From: Caecitellus pseudoparvulus
Taxonomy: Eukaryota > Bigyra: Bicosoecida
Direction: 5' to 3'
Assembly (NCBI GenBank): GCA_965644315.1
Contig: CBFFRQ010000050.1
Span: 62,001 to 126,000 of the forward strand
DNA length: 64,000 nt
Shown here: positions 20,601 through 31,000 of the stretch, piece after piece
Layout of the letters: each line of letters opens with the position of its first letter
Position numbering within the stretch: position 1 is the first letter of the stretch
Program-made: the position numbers and the translations under genes
Notes under the pieces: generated by a model
Seen by the model: only the letters and a program-made list of their open reading frames with translations
Told to the model about the DNA's origin: nothing
The model's database searches: none

Positions 20601-23600
20601 GTCATCAGCGCTGCCGTCCCTCATCAGTGCGGCAGGTGGGACCACTGTGCAGATTTTCGGTTCGGGCTTTGGTGAGGCGCAGGGGGATGTCATTGGCGTG
20701 GCGCTGGGAGCAGCCGCCTGCACGAATGTTGTGCTGGTGTCGGCAACCCGACTACGGTGCCAGGCGCCATCGCTGCAAGACAGCCTGTCCGATGCTGACC
20801 GAGTCGTCGTGCGAGTGACGACGGCAGTGGGGCTGGTGGGTGTGTCGCCGCCGGGGGTTGTGTCGTACGTGGAGCCTGCAGTGTTCCTGGTGCGCCCCAG
20901 CAACTTGCTGCATTCCCCGCCTGGCTTCGGGAACACGTACAACATCACGGTCGTCGGCTTGGCGCTGGGGGATCCAGCCCTCCCTTCCCCTGGCCGCATG
21001 CTGCTGGCTGGCAGCAACTGCGTTGCCTTGCAGGGCACGCTGACCCTTGCGCCTGATGCCCGCCAGATGACCTGCACTGGCGTGCAGGCTGCCCTGCTGC
21101 CTCGAGAGGTGGGGGCGGCCTCAGAGGCGTCACGCGTCGTGGCCATCACGAACGAGGGCTTGTCTGTGCCTTCCCAGCTGGGGGAGCTGCGCATCATGGG
21201 GCCGCCGGCCGTGAGCAGCATCTCCCCGGGCAAGGCTCGGGCAGGGGACACGCTGTCCCTCGCAGGTCGGAACTTTGGCTGGGCAGCTGAGGAGGTGACG
21301 GGCGTGTGGGTGGGTCCTGTGCAGGTGCCTGCAGCTGACGTGTCGTGGGCAGGCCCCATCTCCCTGTCAGTGCGGGTGCCCGCCCCGTTGAGTGAGGCTG
21401 TGCAAGACATCGCCGGACTGCCGGTGCGCGTGGAGACGGCGGGAGGGTGGCGCAGTGAGAGTGCCCCTGAGAACACCTTTGCGTACGACAAGGACCCTCT
21501 GCCCCCTGTGACAGCGCCTGTGGAGCTGTGCGGGTTCCGTGACGCCACTGATGGCATCGCTCGTGTGGAGTTCTCCTGGGCTGACGACGAAATCACCCTG
21601 TCGTTCCCAGTGCAGGAGTGGGTGGTGCAGTTCACGACGCAGCCTTGGTTTGACGGCGTTGTGGGGGCGTCGGATGTCCAGACCCGCATCCTGCGCAACG
21701 TGGAGAGCGATGATGTCGTGTACGCCGCCACGGCGTCAGCTGCATGTGGCAGGGCAGGCAGCAGTGGCAACAGCACGAGTCAGGCGCGTGCATTGCAGAG
21801 CAGCAGCGGTGGCCAGCGCCTCATTGTGCGTGTGCTGAACACGCCCTCACAGCCGTTCTGGATGCGGGTGTATGGCGTCACAGACGCCCAGCGGCGCAAT
21901 GCGACGTCTGGCCCCGTCTCCCATGTCATCGGCCCAGTGTACGCCAAGTGCGACCGTGACGAGTACCTGGCGACCCAGCACGCTGCACGTGGGGAATGGG
22001 CGCAGGCTGTGTGCAAGAAGTGCCCCGAGGGAGCGGTGTGTGGTGGAGACACGTGGGAGGCGCTGAGCAATGTGAGGGGGTACTTCCGCGTGCCGTGGAG
22101 CCCTGACGGCTTGCACTTCGAGCGGTGCAGGCTGGACGAGGCGTGCCCCAGCGGGGCGGCCGTGTTCATGGACACGCGAGGCGGGAACGGCACCGTGCCA
22201 CGGGGGGCCTTCAGCAGCGCCTCCACAGCTGCCATCCACCAGGAGTGCGCGACGGGGTATGAGGGGCCGCTGTGTGGGAACTGTGAGTTTGGCTTCTCGC
22301 CACAGGTGGACGGCCTGTGTGTGCCGTGCGGCCCCATCCACCTCGTGCGCTTGGCCTTTGTGGGGGGTTTCTTCACGGGCGTGCTCATGATCAGCTTCCT
22401 CATCCGCACAGCCCTGAGGTCACGAGGTGCGACGACCAAGCCCCACGTGGCCCTGGCCAAGCTCATGCTGGTGCACTTGCAGCAGGTGGCGCTGGCATCT
22501 GCTTTCCCCATGCAGTGGCCGGCATCGCTGGAGGCGATGTTCGCGCTGTTTGACGCGTCGTCCAACGTTGGCGAGGCGCTGCTCAGCATCGACTGCCTGG
22601 GGTACGACCTCACCAGCACATTCTTGGGGAACGGCATCGTGCAGCTGCTGCTGCCCATCGCTGCCGTGTTCATGGTGGTGATTGTGTGGACGCTGGCGGA
22701 GGGGGCACGCATTGCCCTGTGGTACGGCGGCTCTGCGCGCCCGGACGACCCACTGGTCGCTGTGAACGGCTATGCCCCGAAGGCTGCTGCGCACTTGAAA
22801 TCGGCGGAGCAGCGCATCATTGTGTCGCCGACTGCTGGGCGGCCTGTGGCAGAGGCGGCAGAGGGCGCGTTTGACGACGCACGCTTGGCTGGCGTGGCAG
22901 CCAACCCCATGTTCCACACCAGTGAGGACAAGGCGCTGCTGGAGGCAGCCAGGCAGGCCGCCGCGACACCCAAGGTGGTCACGGACGCCCCCACGCCGTC
23001 GTCGCAGCCCAAGCGCCTGCATGGCGTGTGCCTGGACCCCGCAGAGCAGGCGGCGGAAGGCAAGGCGGCAACGCCCACCGTGGCGGAGCAGGCACGCCCC
23101 ATCACCAGCCGGGCCCGCGCCAACCGCATGGGGTCGCTGGCGCGGTCCAAGCGCAGCGTGAAGCCGAGCCACGCGCCGGGCAGCGTGCTCACGGCCAAGC
23201 CAGTCATCATGACCCCCTGGAAGTGCTTCAAAGTCTCCATCATTGTCGTCTTCTTCGTCTTCCAGCTGAGCCTGACCCGCACCGCCCTGTCCATGTTCAC
23301 GTGCACCACAGTGTCTGGCCGCAGCATGCTGGTGGGTGACTTGCAGTTCGACTGCGACGACAGCAGCAACCATGGCTGGATGTACGGCGTGGGCATCGCC
23401 GCCCTGGTCGTGTACGGCTTCGGCGTGTCTGGCGCGACAGGCACCGCCCTGTTCTGCAGTCGGCACCGCCTGCGTGAGCCGGAGACCCGCGCGGTGTTGG
23501 GGTTCCTCTTCTCCTCCTTCCGAGAGGAGCGGTACTACTGGGAAATCGTCGTGCAGATGCGCAAGGTGGGGCTGGCCTTCGTGGGGGTGCTGCTGCGGCC

Positions 23601-23952
23601 CTCCGGCATCGGCGTGCAGACCACTGCGGGCACGACCCTCATGGTCATTGCGTCCCTCCTGCACAACGCTGCACTGCCCTACCGCAGCCATGTGCTGAAC
23701 CATTTTGAGAACGCGTCCATCGTCGTCACCATGGTGACGCTGAATGGCGGCTCCACGCTCATCGACCCTGACTCCACCCCTGCCGCCAAAGCCTTTGTGA
23801 CTGTGCTCATCTTCGCGCTGAACATACTGTTTGTGGGCGCGCTGTCGGCGGCGCTGTTCCGGCTGCTGTGTGGCGACCTGGGGACGCAAGTGACGGTGCG
23901 CCGGGCCTTCCGAAACATCGGGGCCAAGCGCAGAGGAGAGCAAATCAATTGA
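14626..23952 (+). CDS. Giant receptor-like membrane protein B (double RCC1-like propeller, IPT/TIG repeats, multi-TM)
   Basis: This is a single-exon gene of 3108 residues from ATG 14626, which opens a signal peptide (MRPAFVFGLALLLACSPCRG). Approximate layout: N-terminal domain to 335; RCC1-like repeats 336-1210 in two sets of seven (HTCALSNQHRLWCWG, RCAVLASGHLRCWG, then ACAVLISGDVKCWG, TCARLKDGGVACWG), split by CTARCLTEEGIVRDC; connecting Cys domain; nine IPT/TIG-like repeats 1390-2285; beta-rich segment 2290-2440; Cys-rich stalk 2442-2568; membrane segments 2570-3085 with a basic cytosolic loop between the third and fourth. The C-terminus is short and basic (RRGEQIN). The stalk and membrane modules resemble those of large protist receptors with GCC2/GCC3 repeats, whose function is not established. 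It diverges from gene A essentially only in the signal region, the propellers and the last residues. Confidence 0.85.
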   Translation: MRPAFVFGLALLLACSPCRGSYQALHLRRSHPPSTAVRLPCGVRVAERTDGLQVDLEEATFRSEPRLLRWDFQLSARGVPEHLVAVASRASTNFANNASLRTPPVELGDATNVTSYTASWWWLADIPWDALDTVSLWKHAILAAGGPDGLPALPHNSTTPPPGMYAGPGPTLSSPANVALRVEVVFPWLPSPGPHVRAEPWVWDGAGWRNSSEFFHAGFASGHPSHWYDVLGGTGQATQWQDGWAAPVTNATVSVYVHHGALRHSRVISRVRGQRVVVGGNQTSPWVDRDGLCGAGVCGAGLVPFAEVVGVGEVVGGVGGWGLWPEAGRRSAQCSERVVMIRATSLHTCALSNQHRLWCWGYGSHGMLGYGSDAGVGVSDDVAAAGPVPVGGAVASVFLGPYTSCVVLSSGRAKCWGYGAHMQLGQGTYAQSIGVTDLPSDWPPIELPHGNPQVFAGAAAYISTCLLTVRPGNNLFCFGHSTSSWGFIGTFPDTSAYIPNTSNSSLVDTGGVSVVDFGIGPRHRCAVLASGHLRCWGDNLHGAAGLGLGESAVIGDDESILSVPVVDLGSYSDRVVAVSIEPQEYLTCVTYDDGNFACWGASITLGGHARMPQGFAGIGDDETPGNASDPFVFPSQLPMARAIAGRYRWCGLFSNGQLKCSGIQHGFYDGHRDGIGSASASPDSLVPVATDDFVVDAALNAWGGCILTATGSVDCYGSIAEAAGVNVKSFVPQAAWYYSGSVVLDVNMSQCTARCLTEEGIVRDCLVDSNTARLSQAVAVSEASLALQAATQQAVVDVSLSVIAACAVLISGDVKCWGTYAAGQGAIPAAVNLQQTEPVYTGSFGQTGGRTVAAAGGFYSMCFLLSTGGLRCGGLDLLGSSGYGGGIVYYSHLGPSLAEAGDIDVGEPLLSVSSAFYTRCGITVSRQVRCWGYGFYGSLGLPGVTISGYLTPPSSTPSVSTGIPDPVHISCQHATCAVISSRGTFRVWGYNGGFLLGTSQGTVTGPGISGPMLGNNEHPHLAPEVSLSHPVLDIQVGVNVMCALVSNGSVVCWGVCGAGNCGVPGRTGAQALPSMPFVDIGEAAISVAVGDAKACAVGVSGAVFCWGSPSAVLGYGDQEKVGGSVHPSTKGGLDLGGASAVSVHMYSRTRTTCARLKDGGVACWGPSSPALGSGKSGPVGASAPVGLTRVLPLRNELQIARYTDVRAFSPKFSLSGVPELMPAIARLRCQDCDGLRFHAIPAWLQDLMHPSMAVDLLYAPYFQGAACIRLGLTTKRVGPWSSACTWPEAESSAAADGTLLNLTDVSAGLLPGLPAAGAGFVTVHGTFWALGLFDKEQTALFIGQHECSSLVIFPGARTLGCTLPPLSNATSSFAQATVYHSIPTLPNPWTSSTTFRYRAPTLLALVPESGMSIFGGTVALQGADFGLPHDNATGTGLVAEVGIAVLVDGVEGLCAGLSHVSTSSASCSLPPGYGSRTLRVRVADQVSNAVQLRYATPALTSVDPSFIVLSPAAGMVNASVTLHGSALGRSAGDVAVWVGGVACPQVMWVSGAEVRCEGLDTASLPPSTVQVGVSVEVAGAVAELPASVRLFGSMQVFTVAGVPVPVGGGTVSMDGLNFGRAEGQWGAGAAGDIAAVTVGGVACTGVRAISSTRASCTVPAGVGSLSPVVVHRDGGWNASLASAALEYAAGNVTGVSPVYLLRAVGGAALVPRVSLFGADFGSIAAPTANAAITGSIAGLPCASWAYVSPEQVDCVGLNSSQLQADARAEVLVSVAGAPYSTRTATVHVFGQPVVFSVQPSTVPVHGARVQLVGDGFGRADGQYGAPRSGDILGIALGPDSLPCTDIQVLSDTRLECDVPSGTGLLSPVTLQRAGGWSVQYVDAALQYAAARVQSISPRYVLAPASASAVLDVALLGEGFGVSFAAGPVGAMQGSVGGVPCGHVEYVNDTVVWCRGVALGNVSLDSRAEVQLVVSGVQAVTGLQLRVYGHPGVSSALPSLISAAGGTTVQIFGSGFGEAQGDVIGVALGAAACTNVVLVSATRLRCQAPSLQDSLSDADRVVVRVTTAVGLVGVSPPGVVSYVEPAVFLVRPSNLLHSPPGFGNTYNITVVGLALGDPALPSPGRMLLAGSNCVALQGTLTLAPDARQMTCTGVQAALLPREVGAASEASRVVAITNEGLSVPSQLGELRIMGPPAVSSISPGKARAGDTLSLAGRNFGWAAEEVTGVWVGPVQVPAADVSWAGPISLSVRVPAPLSEAVQDIAGLPVRVETAGGWRSESAPENTFAYDKDPLPPVTAPVELCGFRDATDGIARVEFSWADDEITLSFPVQEWVVQFTTQPWFDGVVGASDVQTRILRNVESDDVVYAATASAACGRAGSSGNSTSQARALQSSSGGQRLIVRVLNTPSQPFWMRVYGVTDAQRRNATSGPVSHVIGPVYAKCDRDEYLATQHAARGEWAQAVCKKCPEGAVCGGDTWEALSNVRGYFRVPWSPDGLHFERCRLDEACPSGAAVFMDTRGGNGTVPRGAFSSASTAAIHQECATGYEGPLCGNCEFGFSPQVDGLCVPCGPIHLVRLAFVGGFFTGVLMISFLIRTALRSRGATTKPHVALAKLMLVHLQQVALASAFPMQWPASLEAMFALFDASSNVGEALLSIDCLGYDLTSTFLGNGIVQLLLPIAAVFMVVIVWTLAEGARIALWYGGSARPDDPLVAVNGYAPKAAAHLKSAEQRIIVSPTAGRPVAEAAEGAFDDARLAGVAANPMFHTSEDKALLEAARQAAATPKVVTDAPTPSSQPKRLHGVCLDPAEQAAEGKAATPTVAEQARPITSRARANRMGSLARSKRSVKPSHAPGSVLTAKPVIMTPWKCFKVSIIVVFFVFQLSLTRTALSMFTCTTVSGRSMLVGDLQFDCDDSSNHGWMYGVGIAALVVYGFGVSGATGTALFCSRHRLREPETRAVLGFLFSSFREERYYWEIVVQMRKVGLAFVGVLLRPSGIGVQTTAGTTLMVIASLLHNAALPYRSHVLNHFENASIVVTMVTLNGGSTLIDPDSTPAAKAFVTVLIFALNILFVGALSAALFRLLCGDLGTQVTVRRAFRNIGAKRRGEQIN
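14962..15628 (+). repeat. Inverted near-identical tract 1, copy in gene B (667 bp)
   Basis: This is the counterpart of 13006-13672. The lengths are equal (667 bp) and no indels were needed to align them by eye. It encodes residues of about 113 to 335 of protein B. Confidence 0.95.
15629..18775 (+). other. Diverged double-propeller cassette of gene B
   Basis: This is the segment between the shared tracts, about 1049 codons against about 1033 in gene A. It encodes the fourteen RCC1-like repeats and the connecting Cys domain. Unlike the flanks, it has accumulated many substitutions and small indels relative to A. By eye it also looks less GC-rich than the shared tracts. Confidence 0.8.
18776..23928 (+). 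repeat. Inverted near-identical tract 2, copy in gene B (5.15 kb)
   Basis: This is the counterpart of 4754-9906. Together with tract 1 it forms a large interrupted palindrome centred near 14.3 kb. The tract ends 24 bp before the stop codon, so the cytosolic tails of A and B differ. Confidence 0.95.
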
Positions 23953-24099
23953 TTCGAGATATGGTGACCTTTTTCACAACATTTGGTATCACAGCTTGCA
24001 TCTTTCGCAGAAGTCGTAACTGCAGGAAGTCAGGCGGTTAGGGCCTGCTCATTCCGCAGAGAATCCGCACCAGTGATCCCCTTCTACACCTCTTGCATC

Positions 24100-25054
24100 A
24101 TGGCAGGACAGGGAAGCGCCGCAAAGCTTGCGCTGGTGACGGGATGCAGTGCTGGTATCGGTCGTGCGCTGGCGCAGCACATGTCTGAGGCCGGCATTCG
24201 CGTTCTCGCCGTTGCAAGGCGGGCTGCAGTGCTTGCGGAAATCGCAACGGAAAGCGGCGCTGGTATCGTTCCTGTTGCTGCTGACGTGTCGACAACGGAA
24301 GGCAGGTCCAAGATTCTGCATGCTGTGGAAGAATCTGGATCCAAGCTTTCCTTCGTTGTGCACAACGCTGCAGGTGAGGAGAGCCAGGCGGTGCCGAGGT
24401 CGTGCCACAGATCTGCGAAGTTAGCCTCCGCTCACACTCTCTTCGCCTTGCACAGTTGTGGGGCCTGTGGGAGTGGACTTGAAGGATGTCGATGAGTCTG
24501 CGTTTCGAAGCATGATGGAAATCAATGCCTTTGCCCCGCTCTTCTTGACGCAAGCGCTGCTCCCTCACATGGCCACGCCTGGGGCGCGAGTGCTGCACAT
24601 TTCATCTGGTGCCGCCCACCGCCCGCTGGGCGGTGCGAACCCTTACTGTACGAGTAAAGCAACTCTGTTCTTCCTGTATCGTGCCCTCAAGTCAGAGTTT
24701 GAGCTCGAGAAGGATGCAGATGGGAAGCAGCTGGTGCTCATCGGCTCCGCTCGGCCGGGCGTCGTTGACACTGGCATGCAAGTCAGCTTGCGCGGGCAAG
24801 ATCAAGACAAGTACCCCTTCGCTGCTGCCTTGGCTCAGAAGTACGATGCCATGGACCGCACAGTCGCCGCTGACGCAACGGCCAAGCCGCCACCCAGTGA
24901 CGCGCTGGATACGGCAACCAATGCGGGGCACTTCCTCACTTGGCTGCTGACTGGAACGACGGATGAAGAGTTCGGGGGAGAAGAGTGGGATATCCGCGAG
25001 ACGTCCCACCACGGCCGCTGGTGCAAGGAGGGGACCAGCGCCTCCGGGTCGTGA
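24100..25054 (+). CDS. Short-chain dehydrogenase/reductase, sepiapterin-reductase-like
   Basis: Two exons, 24100-24373 and 24456-25054 (intron 82 nt, GTGAGG...CACAG), give 290 residues, a usual SDR size. The dinucleotide motif TGCSAGIG is at residues 14-21 (glycine-rich turn, NADP(H) type), NAA at 89-91, and the catalytic tetrad falls at N115, S142, Y155 and K159 (ISSG, PYCTSK). The later ARPGVVDTGMQ motif resembles sepiapterin reductase and yeast YIR035C-like enzymes. Predicted cytosolic; the substrate is unknown. The gene stands alone between giant genes B and C, with its stop 15 bp from the stop of gene C on the other strand. Confidence 0.85.
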
Positions 25055-25069
25055 AACAATACACTGCAT

Positions 25070-28000
25070 TCACTTCAAAGCAATGGCGGGCTTTCCCCGC
25101 GTTCCCTGTCCCGATTCGCTGCTAGCAGACTGCCGAGCAGGCGTGGCTTGAGAGGCGGCTGTTGCTTTTTCTTCCTTTCCCCTGCTGGTTCGCGCTGGCC
25201 CTGGCGAGAAGCTTGACGATGAGCGTCGCCTGGCCATACTAGGCCGCCTCATAAACATCTTGGACAACTCCGCAGCGTGCTTCGGATCGCGTGCTTGGCT
25301 TGCCGTTGCCTGGACAGAGGCGGATTCCTGCTGCTGCGGCTTGGCTTGCGCCGGACCTGAACCCGAGTGGGGAGGCTTCTTGCGCAAGCTCAGCGTGGAG
25401 AAGAGTGAGCTGAAGGCTGAAGGGGCAGCCTTTCGCTTCGCCCTTGGCCCATCTCCGGTTTCTTCCTCGTCAACTGCGTCCTTTTGGCCAGGGGCCTTTC
25501 CTTTCATGCGTTCTGACACACGGCCAAGCGCCTCTGCCAATGCAGCCTGGGTTGAGGCATCGGAGCAAAATAGACGCAGCAGGATGTAAAAGATTGCGCC
25601 GAAGTAGGCCATATTGAACACTACAATGAGCACAGAAATCATGCTCTTCCACGTTGGCGAGGCCCGGGGATCGATGAGGGTGGAACCACCATTAAGGGTG
25701 ACGAGAGTCACGACAATGGAGGCATTCTCAAAGTGGTTTAGAATGCTGCTCCTGAAAGGCAGCGCGGCATTATGGGCCATGGAGGATGCAACCATGAGCG
25801 TCGTGGCAAAGGTTGCCTGGGTTCCGATCCCTGACGGTCGCAGAAGAACACCAATGAATGCCATGGCAATCTTCCGGAACTGGATAACAATCTCCCAGTA
25901 GTAGTACTCATCACGGTAGGTGCTGAAAAGGAAGCCAAAGAGAGCCCGCGTCTCTGGCTCCTTCAGCTTCTTTCGGTTCAAAAACAGCGCCAGTCCAGTC
26001 ACAAGTGACACGCCAAATGCGTACGCGAACAAGCATACGATGCCTGCCCCGTACATCCATCCGTGATTCGCCGGGTCATCGCAGTCGAACTGAAGGTCTC
26101 CAGCCAGCATCCGCCGACCGGCAACCGTGGTGCAGGTCATGAGCGACAAGGCTGACTTTGTCAAATTCAGCTGCAGCACAAAGAAGAGAACAATGATGGA
26201 CACCACGAAGCACTTCCATGGAGGCATTTCGACCACACTTGACTCTGGAGGGGGGGAAGCTGGCGCAGGCAGCTCCTTCACGGGCGGCCTGCTTGTCGGC
26301 AAGGAAGGGTGCCGGTGGGACGCATGTTCTGGGGCTGGACCACCTCGCATGCGTTCCCACATGCCACTGAACAAAGACCCGCCAAGATGCATGGACAACC
26401 AGAAGAGACCCAGCACAAGCACTGCAAACACGGGAAGTAGAAGTTGTGTTGTACGATTGCCGAGGAAGGAGGAAGCCAGGTCCCACCTGAGGCAGTCGAC
26501 CGACAACAGAGCATCGCCCATGCTGGAGCCAGCGTCGAACACCGCAAACATTGCCCTCAGAGCAGGTGGCCACTCCATTGGGAAGGCAGCAGCCAGTGCA
26601 ATTTGTTGCAAGTGCACAAACAACAACTTTGCCAGCGCCACGTGAGGCTTCGCGGGGTTCCCGCGTGACTTGATTGCAGTGCGGATGAGGAACGCCAGAG
26701 CCGCTGAACCTGCAAGCAAGCCACCGATGAACCCAAGTGTTGCAACGCCAGTCTCAGCACACTGTTCGCAGTTCAAGTTGATTTGGGGTGCATATCCCTC
26801 CTGGCAGTTAGCACACATGGGACCCTCATACCCTTCCGCACAATCATTGACAATAGACGACGTCGATCCAGCCGAGAACGCACCGAGAGGTGGCGATGTG
26901 AAGTTCCCTTCCACAAACCCTGCAGCATTGGCAGGGCACGCCTCCTTGACTGCACACTTCGCAAACAGCATGGCGTCCTCGCTCCATGGCACACGGTAGA
27001 ACCCAGGCTCGTTGCTGACACTCTCCCACGTTCCTCCACCACACAGCGCACCATCAGGGCAGGGTCGGCACACCGCGCCTTCCCAGTCGCCCCGCGCGGC
27101 AAACTGTGTGGCAAGGTACTCCTGCCTGTCGCACATTGAGTAAACTGGGCCTATTGCCTCGGATGCTGGTCCTCGAGTTTCAAGTGGCCGACCGGGATCT
27201 GTCACGGCGTAGACGCGCATCCAAAAAGGCTGCTCTGGGGTGTTCAGCACGCGGACATTGACGCGCTGAGGCGAGCCTTGCAGGCGCCTGCTCCCTACAG
27301 AAATTTGAGAGGCTGCCACTGATCGGGCACACTGCTGCGATGGCGACGACAGGTACGTAACTTCGTCGCCAAGCACATTGCCCACGAACCGCGTCTCGAC
27401 TGCTGCCGGTGCTGTCTCACTAACGGGTGCAAACCATGGCTGGGTTGAAAACTCAACCATCCACGTCGTAACAGGGAACTGATCTGTGATGGAGTCCTCC
27501 TCCAGCACGAACTCAACGCGTGCCAAGCCGCCATCAGACGCCTCACGGAAGCCGCACAAACTCCGAGGAGCATTCAGGGGAGGCAGTGCATCCCGCTCAT
27601 ACTCGAACAGCACAGGCGCTTCACCTGCCTGCACTTGACTCGCTGAACTCCAGCCTGCTACAGTCTCGATGTCTACCCGAAGGAACCTGTTGTCTGCAGC
27701 TGCGTTCGAGCGTGCTGGGGGGACCACCACCTGCACACCTCCAACCCCCGTGCGTACGATGTCACCTGGCGCGACAGGAATACCCCCAATGCTAACGGCT
27801 ACAATATCACTCTGCTGCCAGCCAAAGTTTCTGCCAATGATCGTGAGGGTGCCCCCAGCCCGCACCTTTGCCGGTTGCAGCGAAGTCACGATGGGCGGTG
27901 GCATGACCCTCATCGAGCCGGGCTCGGACGTGACGAGCAGTCCCTCGTTGGTTCTTATGCGGACGTGCGAGTTTGGGTCGTCCACAGCAACTTCAAATGG

Positions 28001-31000
28001 AAACTTATTGGCGCGGAATCCCTCGCATGTCAGGCTCCGACCAAGGTCGCCCAGCAACACTTGACCACCGGCGCCCACACAATCGACGCCTGCAATGGAC
28101 ATCGTACCATTCCACGGCAAATCGCTTCGCCCCAAAGCGTTTCCAGTCGCCACGAACGTGTAGGTCAGCGAGCTCGAGTTGTGTGCGTGCAGAACCTCTG
28201 TTGGCGTGGCAACGTACACGTCTGGAAGGTCGTAACGCACAGCGTCTGCCTGTACAGCCGAAGCAAGCCCCGAGGCCGACACAAGGAACCCTTCCACCAC
28301 TGGGCCTGGATCAGACATGCCGTGTGTGGCATTAGCCCAGCCTGGAGCAGTGCAGCGCAGAGAAGACTCGCTGATCAGGACGACGTCCCTGCACTCAGCA
28401 GACCCAAATCGAACAGCCGCAACGTCAGATCCAACCTCTCCGAAATTGCGTCCTAAGATGCTGAGCTCAGCGCCACCGCCAGCTGGAATCAAAGCTGGAA
28501 GAGCAGGCTCAAGAGTTGGGGCACCGTACACCCGAAGCGAGATTGACTGCGTCACAGCCTGCACGCCCGACACCACCAGCCGCACCTCCGCACGACTGTC
28601 CAGACTCACATTCCCCAACGCCACACCCCGACACCACACCAACGTGTCGTTCACGTACTCGACATGCCCACATGGCACCCCACCCACGCTGCCCTGCATG
28701 GCCCCCACAGGGCCCGCCGCAAACGACACACCAAACCCCTCACCCAACAACGCCACATCCAGCACAGCACTCGCAGATGCAGGCGCCAACACGTACCGCG
28801 GCGAGATGGACTGCACACGAGCCGCCGCATACTGCAACGCAGCGTCCACATACTGCACACTCCACCCCCCCGCACGCTGCAGGGTCACAGGACTCAGCAG
28901 CCCCGTCCCACTGGGCACGTCGCACTCCAGCCGCGTGTCGGACAGCACCTGGATGTCGGTGCAGGGCAGGGAGTCAGGCCCCAGGGTGATGCCCAGGATG
29001 TCCCCTGAGCGTGGGGCGCCGTACTGCCCATCAGCACGCCCGAAGCCATCCCCCACCAGCTGCACACGGGCACCGTGCACTGGGATGGTGCTTGGGCGGA
29101 CACCAGTGACCCGAGGCTCGTCGAAGACGTGCACGGTGACACCAACAGTGTCTGCAGTCAAGTCCTTAACCTGGAGGGCGACGCTGCTGCGCTTCCCTCG
29201 AACCAGCGCAGAGCCATTCAGCCCGCTGCACAAGACACTGGTGCCGTTGAGGAACGTCGCTTGCGCACATGGCAGCCCCGCGACCGTGCCTGACAACAAA
29301 GTAGATGGCGTAGGACTTGCAAGGGACCCAAAACCTGACCCCATGAATAGCACAGATGCATCGCTTGGGGAACTGGGCACGGTTTTGAGCAGGAAGACTG
29401 GGGACACGATTGTGATCACTGGGCGCTCGTACGTCAAGGAGGCTCCTTCCAAAGTCGCATTGGCGCCCCCCAACCTCCTCACTGCTATTGGTGAAAGGGT
29501 CCCGACGCCTGGTGGAACCTGACAAGATAACCTCGAAGAGGACAACACAATGATGCCAGTGCAGGGCACGGGTGGAGTTCCCAACGCAATGGCGGTGATG
29601 TCACCCGCGGGGGGGGCTCCGTACTGTCCCAATGTTCGGCCTAGATTCCTTCCGTCGATGTTGATCACGCCTCCCGAGTTTGGCACTGGCATTGGCTGTG
29701 CAACGAACAGTGTCATCGGGCCAAAAACGGTGACTGACGCAGCAAGCACAGCCGCAGGCTGGCCTCCGATCACCACACTGGCAGGCGCAAGCAAGGAGCT
29801 CGTGGAGATGTGATGCATGTCAACGTCAAGACACGAAAAACTGCTGGAATTGTGCCACACTTGGGATCCACATGGTGCCCCTGCCACCGTCGCTGACAGG
29901 TCGGCAACCTCTCTGCCAAGGTTTGCTCCTGATAAAACGAATGAGGAGAAGTGGCTGGACTGAGATGGGCTCCAGAGTGCGAACTTTGGGGAGATATCGT
30001 TCAGTGCTGGCTTCGCATATTCCAAGTCAATGGTGGTGCTTAGCTGGCCGAGCACGGACACTTGCAACGTAGCTGTGCCATACCCAGATGGCAGGTCGCA
30101 AGACAAGCTCGTGTCGGAGAAGTGAGTCACGTTCGAGCAAATAACTCCGTGGGACGGCACGCTCACAGAGTAAGCGGCAATTGGAATGCCTAAGGAAGTC
30201 GATGTGTCGTATGGAACTCCAAAGAACTGCCCTTGAAGTGTAATCCGCTGTCCGAAGATGGAAACGTCGCGCTGTGGCAAGACCCCAATGATCACCGGCG
30301 CAAGATACGAAACGTTGAAAGGCGCTGACAACTCGGTTGGCACCCCTGGAATAGAGGCGCGAATTCTGGGCGCGAAAGACACACTTGAGGCAGAAGACAA
30401 AGCTGGCGCCAAGCAGGAGAGCAAAGAACCCGAGGCCAAGATGCGAGGAAAGCGACACTCCTGCCCTCCCAAGAAAACTTGGTTCATGCCGTCGTCAAAG
30501 AGAGCCATTGCCCAAAACACGCCATGCAGTTCCAAAGCATCACCGCCTGCAGGGGCCAGTTGCGGTGTTGAGCGGGAGGGAACACCAAAAGACGTCACAG
30601 ACAGGACCGAGTCTCCAGGTGAATAGTGCTCAGGCCAAACACACACGCCGGGCCAGTTGGCCACGTCAAGAGTGCTGAGACTCATAAGTGCGCACGCCAC
30701 ACCGCCTTGTGCGGGTGAAAATGGGAAGTCTATTTCCCCTGTGGAAGCGACAGCTTGACCAAGCCATCTGGGCATTGCATGAAGGTTGGAGACATCGCAC
30801 TCAACACATCGCCAATGAGTCCAGCGCTGGGCTTCCCCAAGCCCCCCGAGGACGCCTGTAAGCTTGAAGTCGAAGGAGACTCCACGAAAAGTAGAGCCCC
30901 TTGGTAGGTGGACAGCACTGGGCTTGTACCGCACCGAAAGGTCAGCGATGCTGCCGCCTCCGCCGACGGCGTCACTGGAGCCGTAGCCAAGGGCCCCATT

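Noticed and set aside
18747-21776. Very long minus-strand open frame (about 1000 codons) antisense to gene B, with a matching one in gene A (7533-9923, plus)
   Set aside because: Both are Thr/Pro/Ser/Arg-rich mirror frames of the IPT/TIG repeats, created by codon bias, and lack domains. They occur in both copies simply because the copies are nearly identical.
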